From positions 961,001 through 1,025,000 of the forward strand of contig CP067346.1 in the NCBI GenBank assembly GCA_021561035.1: 64,000 bases of DNA. The letters run 5' to 3'. Under the pieces are notes generated by a model. It was given only the letters and a program-made list of their open reading frames with translations, ran no database searches and was not told where the DNA came from. Both the position numbers and the translations under genes were made by a program. The stretch comes from Clostridioides sp. ES-S-0054-01. GTDB lineage: Bacteria; Bacillota; Clostridia; Peptostreptococcales; Peptostreptococcaceae. Position 1 is the stretch's first letter. Every line of letters starts with the position of its first letter. This document shows, one piece after another, positions 1 through 10,274 of the stretch.

Positions 1-1
1 A

Positions 2-331
2 TTAGATAATATATTAGATGAAGGTCTAGATAACAGGTTCAATAGACATGAAGACATGGCAAACTTAGTTAGAAACTGGGCTAAAAAACACTTCCAAATT
101 TTTACCAATGAAAATCACTTATCCAATACACTTACTGTTATAGAAAATACTCAAGGTATTAGTGTATCAAATTTAAATTCAAAATTACAAGAACGAGGAT
201 TCCAAATAGCAAATGGCTATGGAGATTTAAAAGAAAAAACTTTTAGAATTTCACATATGGGTGACTATACTGTCGAAGATGTACAAGAATTATTAGATAA
301 TATTGATGATATATTAGGTTTTAATCAGTAA
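2..331 (+). CDS. serC: Phosphoserine aminotransferase (SerC-like), C-terminal part
   Basis: The reading frame is open from the first complete codon (base 2) to a TAA at 329-331, so this is the 3' end of a gene that starts before the window. The visible 109 residues match the small C-terminal domain of class-V PLP aminotransferases of the SerC / alanine-glyoxylate type, including the ISHMGDYT segment (residues near 265 in nucleotide position) followed by a helix of the VQELLDNI type. The lysine that binds PLP would lie upstream and cannot be checked. The next gene is serA, the preceding step of serine biosynthesis, which supports phosphohydroxypyruvate as substrate. The ATG at 56 is internal and not the start. 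Family assignment is fairly sure; exact substrate is inferred from context. Confidence 0.8.
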   Translation, partial: LDNILDEGLDNRFNRHEDMANLVRNWAKKHFQIFTNENHLSNTLTVIENTQGISVSNLNSKLQERGFQIANGYGDLKEKTFRISHMGDYTVEDVQELLDNIDDILGFNQ

Positions 332-570
332 TATTGTAAAAATATGTATATTTTAAGATAAATTTAGAATATATAATAAAATATATTTTATAAAAATTAC
401 ATATTAAATTTTTAACAAACAATAGAGAAATTTGATATGTTTTTAATGAAAAAATATTTTGAAAATTATATAAACAGAAAGTTAAATTAAGTAGAGTATT
501 TTATTGATGAAAATACTTTAAAAAATAAAAATTGGGAAAATTAAGTGAATATAAATTGGAGGAGTTTGTT

Positions 571-1512
571 ATGTATAATATATTAATTACTGATGGAATA
601 GAGAAAGAAGCAGTGAGAAAATTGAGAGAGTTAAATTTTAATGTGATAGAGCAGTTTTATGAAAAAGATGTTTTAGGAGAGAAACTTAAAGATGTTGATG
701 TACTTGTAGTACGTTCAGCTACTAAAGTTACTAAGGATGTAATAGATAAAGCATTAGAGGGCAAAAAGTTGAAGCTGATAGTAAGAGGTGGAGTAGGGTT
801 AGATAATATAGATGTTAAATATGCACAGGCTAAGGGCATAAAAGTTATGAATACTCCAAATGCAAGTAGTATATCTGTTGCAGAACTTACAATAGGTCAA
901 TTATTTGTTCTTGCAAGATTCATAAATACTGCAAATGTAACTATGAGAGATGGAAAATGGGAAAAGAAAAAATACAAAGGTACAGAAATTAATGGAAAGA
1001 CACTTGGACTTATAGGTTTTGGAAGAATTGCAAAAGAAGTTGCAAAGAGAGCAGAATTATTAGGTATGGATATTGTATATACTGACATAATGGGTGAAGC
1101 ACAAGGTTTTAACAATTATAGATTCTGTGATATGGAAGAGGTTTTAGAAAAGGCAGATTTCTTATCTTTACACATTCCATTTGATAAGAATAAGGGGGCA
1201 GTAATAACTGAAAAAGAAATAAATAAGATGAAAAAAGGGGCTTATTTAATAAACTGTGCAAGAGGTGGTTTAGTTGATGAAAAAGATTTACTAAAAGCAT
1301 TAGATGAAGGTAAATTATCAGCAGCTGCTATAGATGTTTATGAACAAGAACCTACATTAAATCTAGACTTAGTAAATCATCCAAGAGTTTCTCCTACACC
1401 TCATATTGGGGCATCTACAGTAGAGGCTCAAGAAAGAATAGGAGAGGAAATAGTAAAGGTGATTCAAGATTTCTTTCTTGACTTCAACAATCTAATAGGG
1501 GTAGCATTATAA
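571..1512 (+). CDS. serA: D-3-phosphoglycerate dehydrogenase
   Basis: This 313-residue protein is a short-form SerA that oxidises 3-phosphoglycerate to 3-phosphohydroxypyruvate with NAD+, the first step of serine synthesis. It has the D-2-hydroxyacid dehydrogenase layout: an N-terminal catalytic segment, a Rossmann fold with GLIGFGRIAKEVAKRA (about residue 145), an arginine-containing NCARGG motif, a glutamate in DVYEQEP and a catalytic histidine in TPHIGAST. No C-terminal ACT domain is present, so feedback inhibition by serine through that domain is not expected. The frame is open from 532, but the ATG at 571 is preceded by GGAGG at 558-562 and is the better start. It follows serC after 239 bases and precedes the DUF1015 gene by 31 bases. 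Confidence 0.93.
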   Translation: MYNILITDGIEKEAVRKLRELNFNVIEQFYEKDVLGEKLKDVDVLVVRSATKVTKDVIDKALEGKKLKLIVRGGVGLDNIDVKYAQAKGIKVMNTPNASSISVAELTIGQLFVLARFINTANVTMRDGKWEKKKYKGTEINGKTLGLIGFGRIAKEVAKRAELLGMDIVYTDIMGEAQGFNNYRFCDMEEVLEKADFLSLHIPFDKNKGAVITEKEINKMKKGAYLINCARGGLVDEKDLLKALDEGKLSAAAIDVYEQEPTLNLDLVNHPRVSPTPHIGASTVEAQERIGEEIVKVIQDFFLDFNNLIGVAL

Positions 1513-1543
1513 AATATTTTGTATAATTAGGAGGAAATTAGTA

Positions 1544-2794
1544 ATGGCAACGATTAAACCATTTAAGGCGATTAGACCAAATAAATATATAGTAGATAAA
1601 GTAGCAGCACTTCCTTACGATGTTATGAATAGTAAAGAAGCTAGAAGACTTGCACAAGGGAATCCATATTCATTTTTGCATATAGATAAATCAGAAATTG
1701 ATTTAGATGAAAACATAGATTTATATGATGAAAAAGTTTATTTAAAAGCGCGAGAAAATTTAGATAAGTTTCGAAAACAAGAAATTCTAGTAAAAGATGA
1801 CAAAGAGAGTATATATATATATAAACAAATCATGGATGGTAGAGCTCAAGTTGGCATAGTAGCATGTATATCAGTTGATGAAAGTTTAAATGGAACAATA
1901 AAAAAACATGAGTACACTCGACCAGAGAAAGAAATTGATAGGACTAAACATATAAAATATTGTGATGCTAATACGGGAACTATACTTGTAACTTATAAAC
2001 ATCAAAGGTTGATAGATGACATAATCAATGATTTTATGGATAATAATGAACCTTTATATGATTTTATAACAGATGACAAGATAGAGCATACAGTATGGAA
2101 GATTGATAATGATGATATAATATGTAACTTAGTAGATGAATTTGGAAAATTAGATTATCTATACATTGCAGATGGTCATCATAGGACAGCTTCAGCAGAA
2201 AATGTAGCTAAAGAAATGAGGGCTAAAAATCCAAATTATACTGGAAAAGAAGAATTTAATTACTTTATAGCAATGATTGCACCAGATGAGAATTTAATGG
2301 TTTTGGATTATAATAGAGTTATCAAAGACTTAAATGGTTTAAGTGAGGAAGAATTTATAGACAAAATAAAAGAAAATTTTGAACTAGAAGAAATAGAAGG
2401 AAAAGAAAAATATAAACCTGACAAAAAAGGAACTTTCGGAATGTATCTAGGAGATAAATGGTACAAAATGAAAGCAAATAAAAATTTATTAGCAATAGAA
2501 GACCCTGTTGACTCATTAGATATTTCCATATTACAAGACTATGTTATTGATGCTATTTTAGGGATTGACAATCCTAGAGTAGATAAAAGAATTGATTTCA
2601 TCGGTGGAATTAGAGGTCTTGAAGAATTAGAAAAAAGAGTTAATGAAGATATGAAGGTAGCGTTTGCAATGTATCCTACTAGTATTGAGGATTTAATAAG
2701 AGTAGCAGATGCAGACAAGATAATGCCAGCTAAGTCAACATGGTTTGAACCTAAAGTAAGATGTGGGCTATTTCTACATGAAATAAATGAATAA
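1544..2794 (+). CDS. DUF1015 family protein with DGHHR motif, in the serine operon
   Basis: A 416-residue cytoplasmic protein of the DUF1015 family. Around residue 208 it has the sequence IADGHHRTASA; the DGHHR core is the motif used by ParB/sulfiredoxin-fold nucleotide-dependent phosphotransferases such as archaeal SerK and staphylococcal SbnI, which act on serine or O-phosphoserine. It begins 31 bases after serA behind an AGGAGG at 1530-1535 and ends just before a strong terminator, so serC-serA-DUF1015 form one transcription block. No phosphoserine phosphatase gene is visible here. Family membership is clear from the whole-length appearance; a role in handling O-phosphoserine or free serine is inference from motif plus neighbours. 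Confidence 0.8.
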   Translation: MATIKPFKAIRPNKYIVDKVAALPYDVMNSKEARRLAQGNPYSFLHIDKSEIDLDENIDLYDEKVYLKARENLDKFRKQEILVKDDKESIYIYKQIMDGRAQVGIVACISVDESLNGTIKKHEYTRPEKEIDRTKHIKYCDANTGTILVTYKHQRLIDDIINDFMDNNEPLYDFITDDKIEHTVWKIDNDDIICNLVDEFGKLDYLYIADGHHRTASAENVAKEMRAKNPNYTGKEEFNYFIAMIAPDENLMVLDYNRVIKDLNGLSEEEFIDKIKENFELEEIEGKEKYKPDKKGTFGMYLGDKWYKMKANKNLLAIEDPVDSLDISILQDYVIDAILGIDNPRVDKRIDFIGGIRGLEELEKRVNEDMKVAFAMYPTSIEDLIRVADADKIMPAKSTWFEPKVRCGLFLHEINE

Positions 2795-2800
2795 TTAATA

Positions 2801-2846
2801 AAGGGCTAAAAAGTGAGTTTTACACTTTTTAGCCCTTGTTTTTTGC
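2801..2846 (+). terminator. Rho-independent terminator of the serine operon
   Basis: A perfect 15-bp stem (AAGGGCTAAAAAGTG with its complement CACTTTTTAGCCCTT, arms 2801-2815 and 2823-2837) is followed by GTTTTTTG. It lies 6 bases after the DUF1015 stop codon. Confidence 0.92.
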
Positions 2847-3511
2847 TTGGAATTGTATATGAAATATAAATTCTAGAAGTTGACATTCTTAATAATAGTT
2901 ACCTTTTTTTTAAAAATGGATAATTTTAGGGAATAGATAGTGATATTCTATGTTATAATTTAGGATGAAAATTTATATAATTGTATTTGTGCATTTAGAA
3001 GGTTTTAAACATGTATTTATAAAAATAAAAAGTAAAAGGACATTACAGTATTTTACTAGAATTATTATCTGGGAAGCTAAATTCTGAGTATTAATCTAAA
3101 GTAAAGGTTTTTTATAGAGCTAAAATTTTACATGTAGAAAATTAATTTGCTAAATTAATCACATAATAATCAAAGACAAAATGTTTTTTAGAGGGAATGA
3201 TTAGATAGTATTTTTTTTGTTATGAAATTAAGTGGAGAGTAATTAATTAGAAAAGGAATGAATAATAATTAGTATACTACATTATCACTTTTTGATAAGT
3301 TAAAAATAAAATTAAAGTTTTTAATATTAATTAAGAATGATGAAATATGAATAAAGATTTTACAAATAAATCTAAAGTTATGTTATTTAATTCTAATATA
3401 GGAAGAAGGTAAATGTATATTGAAAAGTCATAAAAATAGAGATAAACAACCTAAATAAATGCAAATGCTTGAAAAATGAATAATATAATTATATATAATG
3501 AGGATGTGAGT
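2847..3511. other. Long non-coding gap before the diguanylate cyclase gene
   Basis: About 665 very A/T-rich bases between a terminator and the next start codon. A TATAAT-like hexamer occurs at 2954-2959 but without a convincing -35 at 17 bp. I see no coding frame, tRNA, c-di-GMP-I riboswitch core or repeat. It is unusually long for this gene-dense window and may hold a leader RNA or an unrecognised small RNA. Confidence 0.4.
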
Positions 3512-6500
3512 ATGATGAACAGACTAAAGCCAAGAATTCTAGGTATTAGTATCTTGTTTATTATTATAATTATTTTAACCTGTGGAGCTATTTTTAAGTT
3601 TAAATTTAAATTGGATAATAAGTTAAAAGAAACCACATATACATATTTGTCAGAGTTTACAGAACACAATATAATTAATCTCAAGACAAGACTTAGTGGT
3701 CAATTTGACATGCTTGAATCTATTGCTAACTTCATTGGAAATTTGAGTAATGTAAATGATGAAATGGTGATTGATTTAATGGATTATGGGGTAAAGCGAA
3801 GTTCTTTAATTAGAATGACTATTTCTACATTAGATGGGAAAAGTTATTCTAATGATGGAATCATCAGTAATATTCAAGATAGAGATTATTTTAAAAAAGC
3901 TAAAAATGGACAAAGGAATATATCAGAACCTTCAAAATCTATTGTTAATAATAAAGAAATAATAGTTTTATCTACCCCAATTTATAAAAGTGGGAAAATA
4001 GTTGGTATTTTAAGCGGAATTTATGATTCAAAAAAGTTAAATGAATTGTTAGGATTATCTGCATTTGATAAAAAAGCAGATGTTTTTATTGCCGAGAAAA
4101 ATGGAGATATAATTGCTCAAAATACAAATAGTAAAATGCTATCATGTATATTTAAGCTTTTTGATAAAGATAATTGTGATGAAGTGGACTGTCTAAAAAC
4201 TATAAAAGAAAATATGAAAAGTTATAAATCTGGATATTCTAATTATAACTTAGATAATGAAAAATTTATCTTAAACTATCAGCCACTTGGAATTAATGAT
4301 TGGTATGTTTTTTCTGTTGTACCAAATGAAATAGTATCTATTCAGTCAGAGAATATATCTTATGATGTATATATATTTGCATTAGAAATATTACTAGTTA
4401 TATTGATTTTTATAGTATATATAGCCTGTATTATAAATAATAATACTAAGGTTATTATAAATGAAAAAGAAAAATTTAAAGCGCTTACTGACAATATACT
4501 AGGAGGGGTTAAAAACTGTTTAAAAGATGAATATATGACTATGACATATGTAAGTCAGGGATTTCTAGAACTTACAGGTTACTCTGATGAAGATTTAAAT
4601 AAAATATTTAAAAATAGATTTAAAGACATGATTTACAAAGAAGATATATACAAGTTTAATTGTATTATTCTAAATCAATTAGAAAAACAAGATAAAATTG
4701 AAGTTGAATATAGAATTGTAAAAAAAGATGGAAGTATAATTTGGGTTTTGGAGAGAAGCAAGTCTATAAAAGACAGTAAAGAAAATGAGTGTATTCAGGG
4801 AGTTTTAACTGATATAACAGAACTTAAGAAAATACAGGGAGAGTTACATTCAAAAAGATTTGAAATACAGGCTATCAATGATAGTATTGTTGGTGGAATA
4901 GTCATAACTGAGATAAATGACGATTTTGACTGTATATATTTAAATGAAGGTTATTTAAATATGATTGGATATACACGTAAACAACTAAAAGATGAGTTGA
5001 ATAATAAATTAATCAAACTTATTTTTAAAGATGATAGAACAGAGCTAATTAATAGTATAAACAAACAACTTAAAGTAAGTGATACATTTGCATCTGAACA
5101 AAGAGTTGAAAAGAGAGATGGTACTATTATATGGATTTTATTGAAAGGAAGAAAAATAATTTATGAAAATGGAAAATCTGTACTTTGTAGTGTTATTGTA
5201 GATATTACTTCTGCTAAATTATTAGAGCAAGAGCTTAAAAAGAGTGAAGAGCGTCATGAAATTATTATAAAACAGACGCAAAATATCATAATAGAATGGG
5301 ATATAGAAAAAGACCAAATTAATATATCACCTAATTGGTATAATAAGTTTGGCTATGACCCTATAACTGAAAATGCAACAAAAAATATAATAAAATCAGT
5401 GGATATATATCATGATGATATGGATAAGTTTATTTCGTTAGTTAAACTTACTTCAGAAGGTAGTGAATATGAAGAGTGTGAAATTAGACTTAGAATTAGA
5501 GATACTACGTATGCTTGGTTTAGTATAAAGGCGACAACGTTGTTTGATAATAATGGGAAACCTTATAAGGTAGTAGGAAGTTTGACTGATATTGATGAGT
5601 CAAAACGAGAGGCTGAAAAGTTAAAAGAAAGAGCAGAAAAAGACCCTCTGACAGACTTGTATAATAAAAAAGCATCACAATCACTTATAGAAGAATACAT
5701 AACATTGGATAAAAAAAGAAAAGGTGCTTTAATGATTATTGATATTGATGACTTTAAAGGAATAAATGACAATTTAGGACACTTGTATGGAGATGCTGTA
5801 TTAAGTGAAATTGCAAGCGACCTAATCAATCTATTTAGAGCATCTGATATAGTAGGAAGAATTGGTGGAGATGAGTTTATCGTTTTTATGAAGGATATTT
5901 CTGAAGCAAGAGATATTATAAATAAAGCAGAAGAATTGGTTAAAGCATTTGAAAGGTCTTTTTTAGGTAAAGGACAAAATTATAAAATATCTTTGAGTGT
6001 AGGAATTGCTAGATTTCCACAAGATGGTATGGACTATATGAAGTTATTTAGAAATGCAGATATAGCTCTTTACTCAGCTAAGGGAAAAGGTAAGAATTGT
6101 TATACATTGTATGATAAAAAAATTGATAAAGTACAATATATAACTAGCACAAGAAATTCAGGTGAGAATGCCAATGTAAAGACGTCTTTTAAAGAACATA
6201 TCACAAATCATATATTTGATATACTATATGAATCAAGTGATATAGAAGTGGCAGTAAATTTAATTCTCAGTATTGTGGGTAAACACTTTAATGTGAGTCG
6301 TGTCTATATATTTGAAAACTCAGATGATAATTTAGCATGTAAAAATACATTTGAATGGTGTAACGAAGGTATAACTTCAGAAATTAATAATCTTAAAAAT
6401 ATTTGTTACAATGATTTAGGCAACTATCTTTTAAACTTTAATGCTGATGGGCTATTTTATTGTAATGATATTGATAATTTAGGTAGTGATGTGAAAAAAA

Positions 6501-7054
6501 TACTTAAGCCACAAGGTATACGTTCAATATTACAATGTAAAATTTTAGAAGGTGATGAATTTAGAGGGTTCATAGGATTTGACGAATGTTCATATAATCG
6601 TATGTGGACTAATGATGAAGTGAATACATTGACTTTTCTATCTAAAACACTCAGCATGTTTTTATTAAAAATGCGTATTCAGAGTAAGCTAGAAGAGTCT
6701 TTAAAGATTCAAAAGTCTGTAATGGATAATATGGATATATGGGCGTATGTTGTTGATAGGAACACCTATGAATTATTATTTATTAATAAAAAAATGCTTG
6801 AGTCAGCACCAAACACTCATGTGGGTGATTTATGTTATAAAGCTCTATGGAATAATCAAAATAAACCTTGTAAAAAATGTCCTATGAGACATCTAAAAGA
6901 GGGTGATGATACTTGTAAATCATTTATGCGCAATAGAAAGTTTGATGTGAAGGCAAATATAACTACAACCACTTTGAAATGGTTTGATGGGAAAGATGCA
7001 TGCTTAATCTTTGGAAGTGAAGTAAGTAGCATTGAATCTGAAAAAAATATTTAA
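3512..7054 (+). CDS. Membrane Cache-PAS-PAS-PAS-GGDEF-GAF sensor diguanylate cyclase
   Basis: This 1180-residue protein is expected to make cyclic di-GMP from two GTP in response to an external signal. The order is: a membrane segment (about 8-30), an extracellular Cache-like sensor (about 35-280), a second membrane segment (about 285-310), three PAS/PAC modules (about 320-730), a GGDEF domain (about 730-895), a GAF-like domain (about 920-1065) and a C-terminal PAS-like tail with a cluster of cysteines (CKKCPM). The catalytic GGDEF motif is intact at 785-789 and the inhibitory RxxD site (RASD, 776-779) sits exactly five residues before it, so it should be active and product-inhibited. No EAL domain is present. 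The frame is open from 3476; the ATG at 3512 has an AGG at 3501 with 8-base spacing and is preferred. The gene is monocistronic, flanked by terminators. Confidence 0.88.
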   Translation: MMNRLKPRILGISILFIIIIILTCGAIFKFKFKLDNKLKETTYTYLSEFTEHNIINLKTRLSGQFDMLESIANFIGNLSNVNDEMVIDLMDYGVKRSSLIRMTISTLDGKSYSNDGIISNIQDRDYFKKAKNGQRNISEPSKSIVNNKEIIVLSTPIYKSGKIVGILSGIYDSKKLNELLGLSAFDKKADVFIAEKNGDIIAQNTNSKMLSCIFKLFDKDNCDEVDCLKTIKENMKSYKSGYSNYNLDNEKFILNYQPLGINDWYVFSVVPNEIVSIQSENISYDVYIFALEILLVILIFIVYIACIINNNTKVIINEKEKFKALTDNILGGVKNCLKDEYMTMTYVSQGFLELTGYSDEDLNKIFKNRFKDMIYKEDIYKFNCIILNQLEKQDKIEVEYRIVKKDGSIIWVLERSKSIKDSKENECIQGVLTDITELKKIQGELHSKRFEIQAINDSIVGGIVITEINDDFDCIYLNEGYLNMIGYTRKQLKDELNNKLIKLIFKDDRTELINSINKQLKVSDTFASEQRVEKRDGTIIWILLKGRKIIYENGKSVLCSVIVDITSAKLLEQELKKSEERHEIIIKQTQNIIIEWDIEKDQINISPNWYNKFGYDPITENATKNIIKSVDIYHDDMDKFISLVKLTSEGSEYEECEIRLRIRDTTYAWFSIKATTLFDNNGKPYKVVGSLTDIDESKREAEKLKERAEKDPLTDLYNKKASQSLIEEYITLDKKRKGALMIIDIDDFKGINDNLGHLYGDAVLSEIASDLINLFRASDIVGRIGGDEFIVFMKDISEARDIINKAEELVKAFERSFLGKGQNYKISLSVGIARFPQDGMDYMKLFRNADIALYSAKGKGKNCYTLYDKKIDKVQYITSTRNSGENANVKTSFKEHITNHIFDILYESSDIEVAVNLILSIVGKHFNVSRVYIFENSDDNLACKNTFEWCNEGITSEINNLKNICYNDLGNYLLNFNADGLFYCNDIDNLGSDVKKILKPQGIRSILQCKILEGDEFRGFIGFDECSYNRMWTNDEVNTLTFLSKTLSMFLLKMRIQSKLEESLKIQKSVMDNMDIWAYVVDRNTYELLFINKKMLESAPNTHVGDLCYKALWNNQNKPCKKCPMRHLKEGDDTCKSFMRNRKFDVKANITTTTLKWFDGKDACLIFGSEVSSIESEKNI

Positions 7055-7073
7055 AATACTGTATTATATATTT

Positions 7074-7151
7074 ACTTAAAATCACAATTTGAATTTATTA
7101 GACTTAAAATGTCTATATAAATTATTTAAGTTGTGGTTTTAAGTATTTTTT
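7074..7151 (+). terminator. Terminator after the GGDEF gene
   Basis: Arms ACTTAAAATCACAA (7074-7087) and TTGTGGTTTTAAGT (7131-7144) pair over 14 bp with one G-U pair, followed by ATTTTTT. The loop is long (43 bases) and contains a smaller hairpin (AGACTTAAAATGTCT). Confidence 0.65.
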
Positions 7152-7239
7152 ATGATATAATTAAGCGTTAAGAACAAAATTAAAAGATACTTTTGTATAA
7201 GAAAAATATTTGTTAAATATATATTGAGCAGGTGATAAT

Positions 7240-9183
7240 ATGGAAAATAGGTTTTTACCAATAAGCAAACAAGATATGATAGATAGAGGATGGGAAGAAT
7301 TAGATTTTGTTCTAGTTACAGGAGATGCTTATGTAGACCATCATAGTTTTGGAACAGCAATAATATCTAGAGTTTTAGAAAATGCTGGGTATAAAGTTGG
7401 GATAATAGCTCAACCAAACTGGAAGACTACAGATGATTTTATGAAGCTAGGAAAACCTAGACTTGGGTTTTTAGTCAATGCAGGAAATATGGATTCAATG
7501 GTCAATCATTATTCTGTAAGCAAAAAACATAGAGACAAGGATATGTATTCTCCAGGTGGAAAAATGGGTTATAGACCAGATAGAGCTACTATAGTATATT
7601 GTAATAAAATAAGAGAAGCATACAGTGATGTTGCAATAGTAATAGGTGGAATTGAAGCTAGTTTAAGAAGATTTGCACACTACGATTATTGGAGTGATAA
7701 GGTTAGAAAGTCTATGTTAATAGATAGTGGAGCAGATTTACTAGTTTATGGTATGAGTGAAAAGCAGATTGTAGAAGTAGCCAATGCACTTAATGATGGA
7801 TATGACCCAAAATATATTAGACATATTGATGGGACATGCTATATTGCAGATACATTGGAAGAGATATATGATAAATATATATTAATTCCATCATATAAAG
7901 AAATATGTGAAGATAAAATGAAGTATGTAGAAGCTTTTAAAATTCAATATGATGAACAAGACCCATTTAGAGGAAATATAATTGTTCAACCTCATGGAAG
8001 TAAGTATTTAGTTCAAAATAAGCCAGAGAAACCACTTAGCAGGGAAGAATTAGACGAAGTATATGGATTGCCATATCAAAAGACATACCATCCTGTATAT
8101 GAAAAATTTGGTGGGATACCAGCTATAGAAGAAGTAAAATTTAGTATAGTAAGTTCAAGAGGATGCTTTGGTAGTTGTTCATTTTGTGCAATAACATTTC
8201 ATCAAGGTAGGGCAGTGCAAAGTAGAAGTGAAAAATCAATTATTGATGAAGCAATAGGAATAACAAATTTAACTGATTTTAAAGGGTATATACATGATGT
8301 TGGAGGTCCAACAGCTAATTTTAGAAGACCAGCTTGTAACAAACAAATTACTAAAGGTGCTTGTAAAAATAGACAATGTTTATCGCCATCACCATGTAAA
8401 AATCTAGATGCAGACCACAGTGAATATCTACACTTACTTAGAGCTGTAAGAAAATTACCTAAAATAAAAAAGGTGTTTGTGCGTTCTGGTATTAGATACG
8501 ATTATGTAATGGCAGATAAGAACAATAAGTTTCTTAGAGAATTGATAGAGCATCATGTAAGTGGTCAACTAAAGGTAGCTCCAGAACATATATCAGAAGA
8601 AGTTTTAAAGTATATGCAAAAACCAGCAGGAAAAACTTATGATAAATTTAGACAGAAGTTTTTTGCTATAAATGAAGAGTTAGGTAAGAAGCAATATTTG
8701 ATACCATACTTAATGTCTAGTCATCCTGGTTCTACCTTAAGTAGTGCTATAGAGTTAGCTGAGTATTTAAGGGATACTCACTATCAACCAGAGCAGGTTC
8801 AGGATTTTTATCCAACTCCTGGGACTCTATCTACAACTATGTTTTATACAGGTATAGACCCACTTACAATGAAACCAGTTTATGTGCCTAAATCAAAACG
8901 AGACAAGGCAATGCAAAGAGCTTTATTACAGTATAGAGCACCTAGAAATTATGATTTAGTGTACTCTGCATTAGTTGAAGCAGGAAGAGAAGACTTAATA
9001 GGCTTTGGGCATAGATGTCTTATAAAGCCAAAAGATGAAAAGCCTTATTTTAATAGAAATAATTCTAAAAAAAATGTATCTAAGGGTGTAAATAAAAACA
9101 AAAAAACTAATACAAATAACAGAACTAATAAAAATCAACAAAAAAGTTCAACTAAAAAAAGAAAAACATTAGAATATAAATAA
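7240..9183 (+). CDS. YgiQ family radical SAM protein
   Basis: A 647-residue radical SAM enzyme of the YgiQ (UPF0313) type. An N-terminal B12-binding-like domain covers roughly residues 15-290 and the SAM core follows, with CFGSCSFC near residue 309 giving the CxxxCxxC cluster motif. A second cysteine group (CNKQ, CKNRQC, CKN) near 367-387 matches the accessory cysteines usual in this family. The last 45 residues are a lysine/asparagine-rich tail, probably a flexible nucleic-acid-binding or low-complexity extension. The substrate of this family is not established. The start at 7240 has AGGTGA at 7220-7225... spacing and a good N-terminus for the family. It stands alone between a terminator and the ABC importer genes. 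Confidence 0.88.
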   Translation: MENRFLPISKQDMIDRGWEELDFVLVTGDAYVDHHSFGTAIISRVLENAGYKVGIIAQPNWKTTDDFMKLGKPRLGFLVNAGNMDSMVNHYSVSKKHRDKDMYSPGGKMGYRPDRATIVYCNKIREAYSDVAIVIGGIEASLRRFAHYDYWSDKVRKSMLIDSGADLLVYGMSEKQIVEVANALNDGYDPKYIRHIDGTCYIADTLEEIYDKYILIPSYKEICEDKMKYVEAFKIQYDEQDPFRGNIIVQPHGSKYLVQNKPEKPLSREELDEVYGLPYQKTYHPVYEKFGGIPAIEEVKFSIVSSRGCFGSCSFCAITFHQGRAVQSRSEKSIIDEAIGITNLTDFKGYIHDVGGPTANFRRPACNKQITKGACKNRQCLSPSPCKNLDADHSEYLHLLRAVRKLPKIKKVFVRSGIRYDYVMADKNNKFLRELIEHHVSGQLKVAPEHISEEVLKYMQKPAGKTYDKFRQKFFAINEELGKKQYLIPYLMSSHPGSTLSSAIELAEYLRDTHYQPEQVQDFYPTPGTLSTTMFYTGIDPLTMKPVYVPKSKRDKAMQRALLQYRAPRNYDLVYSALVEAGREDLIGFGHRCLIKPKDEKPYFNRNNSKKNVSKGVNKNKKTNTNNRTNKNQQKSSTKKRKTLEYK

Positions 9184-9278
9184 AAATGTTTAGATAAGAA
9201 GGATTATTCGATAAATTAACAGAAATTAATATAAATAAATATAATTATTTTATAATATGTTACCTTTGGGAGGAAGAG

Positions 9279-10274
9279 ATGAAAAAGTATATTTCTATAA
9301 TATTATTAGTAGCAGTGACTGTGATTTTTTTTGTAGGATGCTCACCAGGAAAAGATGAATCTCAAGAGAAAGAGTTATCAGTTGTCAAAGAAGTAAAAGT
9401 AGCTGTTCCAGATGGATTGCCAGCAGTATCAATAGCTAAACTTGCAAATGAAAATCCAGAGATTAAAGGTGGATATGAAACAGTGTATAGCATTGAAAAG
9501 ACACCAGAGGCGATTTCCACTAGAGTGATGAAAAAAGATGTAGATATAGCTATAGTTCCTTCAAACATGGCTGCAATAGCATATAATAAAACTTCAGCAT
9601 ATAATATAGTTGGAACTGTGGGAATGGGCTCGTTTTATTTAGTATCAACAGAAAATATAAAAGACTATTCTGATTTAGTTGGTAAAGAAGTTGGATGCAC
9701 TGGAAAAGGACTTACTCCAGATTTAACTATAAAAAACATTTTATTACAAAAGGGTATAAATTATTCAGATATAAATTTTAATTATGTAAATTCAGCAAGT
9801 GAATTGGTACCATTATTGGCTACTGGTAAAGTTAAAACAGGTATTGTTCCAGAACCTGCACTTAGTGCGTTGATGTCTAAAAATCCCGATATAAAAATTA
9901 TAAAAAGTTTAAATGACTCGTGGAAGGAAGTAAGTGGCTCAAAAGACGGTTATCCTCAATCTACTCTAATTGTAAACTCTGAATTCTTGAAAGATAATAA
10001 AGATTTTGTGGATTCTTTTGTAGGTCAATTATCAAATAGTATAGATTGGGCAAATAAAAGCCCTGAAGAATTAGGTGCATATTCTGAAAAAATAAAAATA
10101 TCTACTGAATCAAAGATAATAGGAAAATCTCTTGAAAGAGCTAATTTAAAATATATTCCAGTTAAAGACATGATTAAAGACTATAAAAATTACTATGAGA
10201 AATTAGCTGATTTTGATGATAAGACATTAGGAGGCAAAGTACCAGATGAAGCAATATACTTTGTTGAGAAATAA
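9279..10274 (+). CDS. ABC importer substrate-binding lipoprotein (SsuA/NMT1-like)
   Basis: A 331-residue periplasmic-binding-type protein of the SsuA/ThiY/NMT1 fold, expected to be tethered to the outer face of the membrane. It opens with a lipoprotein signal peptide (MKKYISIILLV...FFVGC; the lipid-modified cysteine is residue 21). The following segment has the VAVPDGLPAVSIAKLA start typical of this fold, and MKKDVDIAIVPSNMAA and GIVPEPALSALM further along. Ligands in the family include alkanesulfonates, nitrate, taurine and pyrimidines; the sequence does not say which. AGGAGG occurs just before the ATG. The permease gene overlaps its 3' end by 29 bases, so the three genes 9279-11717 form one operon. 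Confidence 0.85.
   Translation: MKKYISIILLVAVTVIFFVGCSPGKDESQEKELSVVKEVKVAVPDGLPAVSIAKLANENPEIKGGYETVYSIEKTPEAISTRVMKKDVDIAIVPSNMAAIAYNKTSAYNIVGTVGMGSFYLVSTENIKDYSDLVGKEVGCTGKGLTPDLTIKNILLQKGINYSDINFNYVNSASELVPLLATGKVKTGIVPEPALSALMSKNPDIKIIKSLNDSWKEVSGSKDGYPQSTLIVNSEFLKDNKDFVDSFVGQLSNSIDWANKSPEELGAYSEKIKISTESKIIGKSLERANLKYIPVKDMIKDYKNYYEKLADFDDKTLGGKVPDEAIYFVEK

Noticed and set aside
495-523. Hairpin AGTATTTT / AAAATACT upstream of serA
   Set aside because: Only 8 A/T-rich pairs and followed by A, not T; no T-box, SAM or other riboswitch core was found around it.
2847-3511. Possible c-di-GMP riboswitch before the GGDEF gene
   Set aside because: The conserved GEMM-type core sequences are not present.
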